From assembly GCF_000524195.1 (NCBI RefSeq), contig NW_020170398.1:166185-180528 (forward strand): a stretch of DNA of 14,344 bases, given 5' to 3'. Source of the stretch: Echinococcus granulosus. Its lineage: Eukaryota > Platyhelminthes > Cestoda > Cyclophyllidea > Taeniidae. The notes under the pieces are model-generated. The model was not told the DNA's origin and made no database searches. It was given only the letters and a program-made list of their open reading frames with translations. Below, in pieces: positions 13,562 to 14,344 of the stretch. Positions within the stretch are counted from its first letter, which is position 1; every line of letters begins with the position of its first letter. A program made the translations under genes and the position numbers.

Positions 13562-14344
13562 CTAGGCTGGGTATTTCGTTTTGAACTTGGTTAAATCCAT
13601 GGTGAGGGCCAGTACTTGCGCGTTCAGTCGTTCGACCTGAAGCAAAAATTACCCAAATGCAATTAGTAGACATTCTTCCAAAAAGGGTTGTCAAGTAATA
13701 AAACATTTCAGCATCAGATAATGGGTTTGGGAAGACAATCATAAACGAGTAGAAATCAGGAAACCATCATACTCTTACAATCCGTGAAGTGTCAAATCAA
13801 AGTCGTCATTCCAAAGAAGGAAGGTCTTAATGGCAGCGCTAAAAATGTACCTTTAAATGGTACTACTGCAACAAGCCCATGTTTTTTTTTAACAAAGAGA
13901 TGTATGCTTAAACATGTACTTTATAAAAATAAATTGCACTTCAAAATGCAAGACTGGTGATGAGGTGGTCACACTACCAGCAACGATTACCACAACCACG
14001 GGACGATATGCATAGTCATGGAAAAACGAAGAGACGTGGTGAAAAAAAGAAATAGAAGCACTGGTTGAAATAAATTTTAGCAAAAAAAATCCAGAAAAGC
14101 ACACTTGATTGAATGCATCCATGTGGTGCAAAAGTAAGATAAAAAGACTAAAGAAGGCAGAATGCAGTGCAACAATATAGGTCCGTTGAGTTTTATTGTA
14201 AGCATTAGGTAACTGCAAAGAGCCTCTTAAAAAATTACTCTCTAAGTGAACTCCACTACAACCTCCCGCCTTCACACCGAGACACAAGTCTGCTGCGAGT
14301 TGCACTTTTACAACAAGTTCAGCAGTTAGAAGTGAAGAGGAGAC
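13562..14344 (-). CDS. Partial unidentified gene with coiled-coil C-terminus
   Basis: The best-supported piece is a terminal exon at 13636-13562, after a good acceptor (TTTTTGCTTCAG). It encodes VERLNAQVLALTMDLTKFKT and ends KYPA with TAG at 13564-13562; the hydrophobic spacing is that of an amphipathic coiled coil. At the right edge the minus strand is open from base 14344. Using the weak donor CTT|GTTGTA after 14315, the residues VSSSLLTAEL would join it in phase 0 and extend the heptad pattern (LLTAEL + VERLNAQV). The intron would be 678 nt. This join is inference. I do not recognise the protein, and most of the gene lies beyond the window. Alternatively, the edge frame may read on to 13889, or the two pieces may be unrelated. 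Confidence 0.35.
13637..14314. other. Probable intron or intergenic DNA, unresolved
   Basis: A minus-strand frame continues from the right edge to 13889, but it becomes rich in Phe, Ser and His with no domain and contains an AATAAA near 14193-14198, which argues against all of it being coding. A stretch at 13831-13760 on the minus strand follows a TTTTTAG acceptor-like site, reads AAIKTFLLWNDDFDLTLHGL and is followed by a GTAAGAG donor-like site. Its phase does not match the downstream coiled-coil exon, so I did not call it. Confidence 0.4.

Overview
This is an AT-rich nuclear DNA window from an invertebrate eukaryote. It holds three multi-exon housekeeping genes whose coding sequence I could follow exon by exon, plus probable terminal exon(s) of a fourth, unidentified gene at the right edge. 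There is no prokaryotic gene organisation, mobile element, CRISPR array, rRNA or tRNA that I can support. Two Rab introns are only 33 and 35 nt and several others are 70-86 nt. Very short introns of this kind are known from parasitic flatworms, so a platyhelminth, perhaps a tapeworm, is my best guess. That is inference with low to moderate confidence, because nothing in the window is taxonomically diagnostic.

Layout. Positions 1-1779 hold no recognisable gene apart from the 3' UTR and poly(A) signal of the next gene. Positions 1780-5322, minus strand: a class I NAD+-dependent protein deacylase (SIRT3/SIRT2-like sirtuin) in six exons, about 433 aa from the first usable ATG, with an unusual 158-residue C-terminal extension. 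Positions 5323-9653 (4.3 kb) show no recognisable gene and may hide a 5' sirtuin exon. Positions 9654-10324, minus strand: a complete 200-aa Rab GTPase of the Rab8/10/13 group, best matched to Rab10, in three exons. Positions 10325-11052 form a divergent intergenic promoter region. Positions 11053-13144, plus strand: a divergent SRA1 (steroid receptor RNA activator protein) homologue in five exons, with a 19-nt first coding exon and a plausible alternative 3' end. Positions 13562-14344, minus strand: weakly supported coiled-coil exon(s) of an unidentified gene converging on SRA1.

The genes do not form a functional cluster. The sirtuin removes acyl groups from lysines using NAD+, the Rab directs exocytic and recycling membrane traffic, and SRA1 is a small helical-bundle protein linked to transcriptional co-regulation. 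Only the head-to-head Rab10/SRA1 pair suggests shared regulation. I found no convincing novel multi-gene system. The points worth a second look are the Rab G5 substitution (SAK to SAM), the sirtuin C-terminal exon, the very short introns, the SRA1 terminal-exon choice and the unidentified coiled-coil exon.
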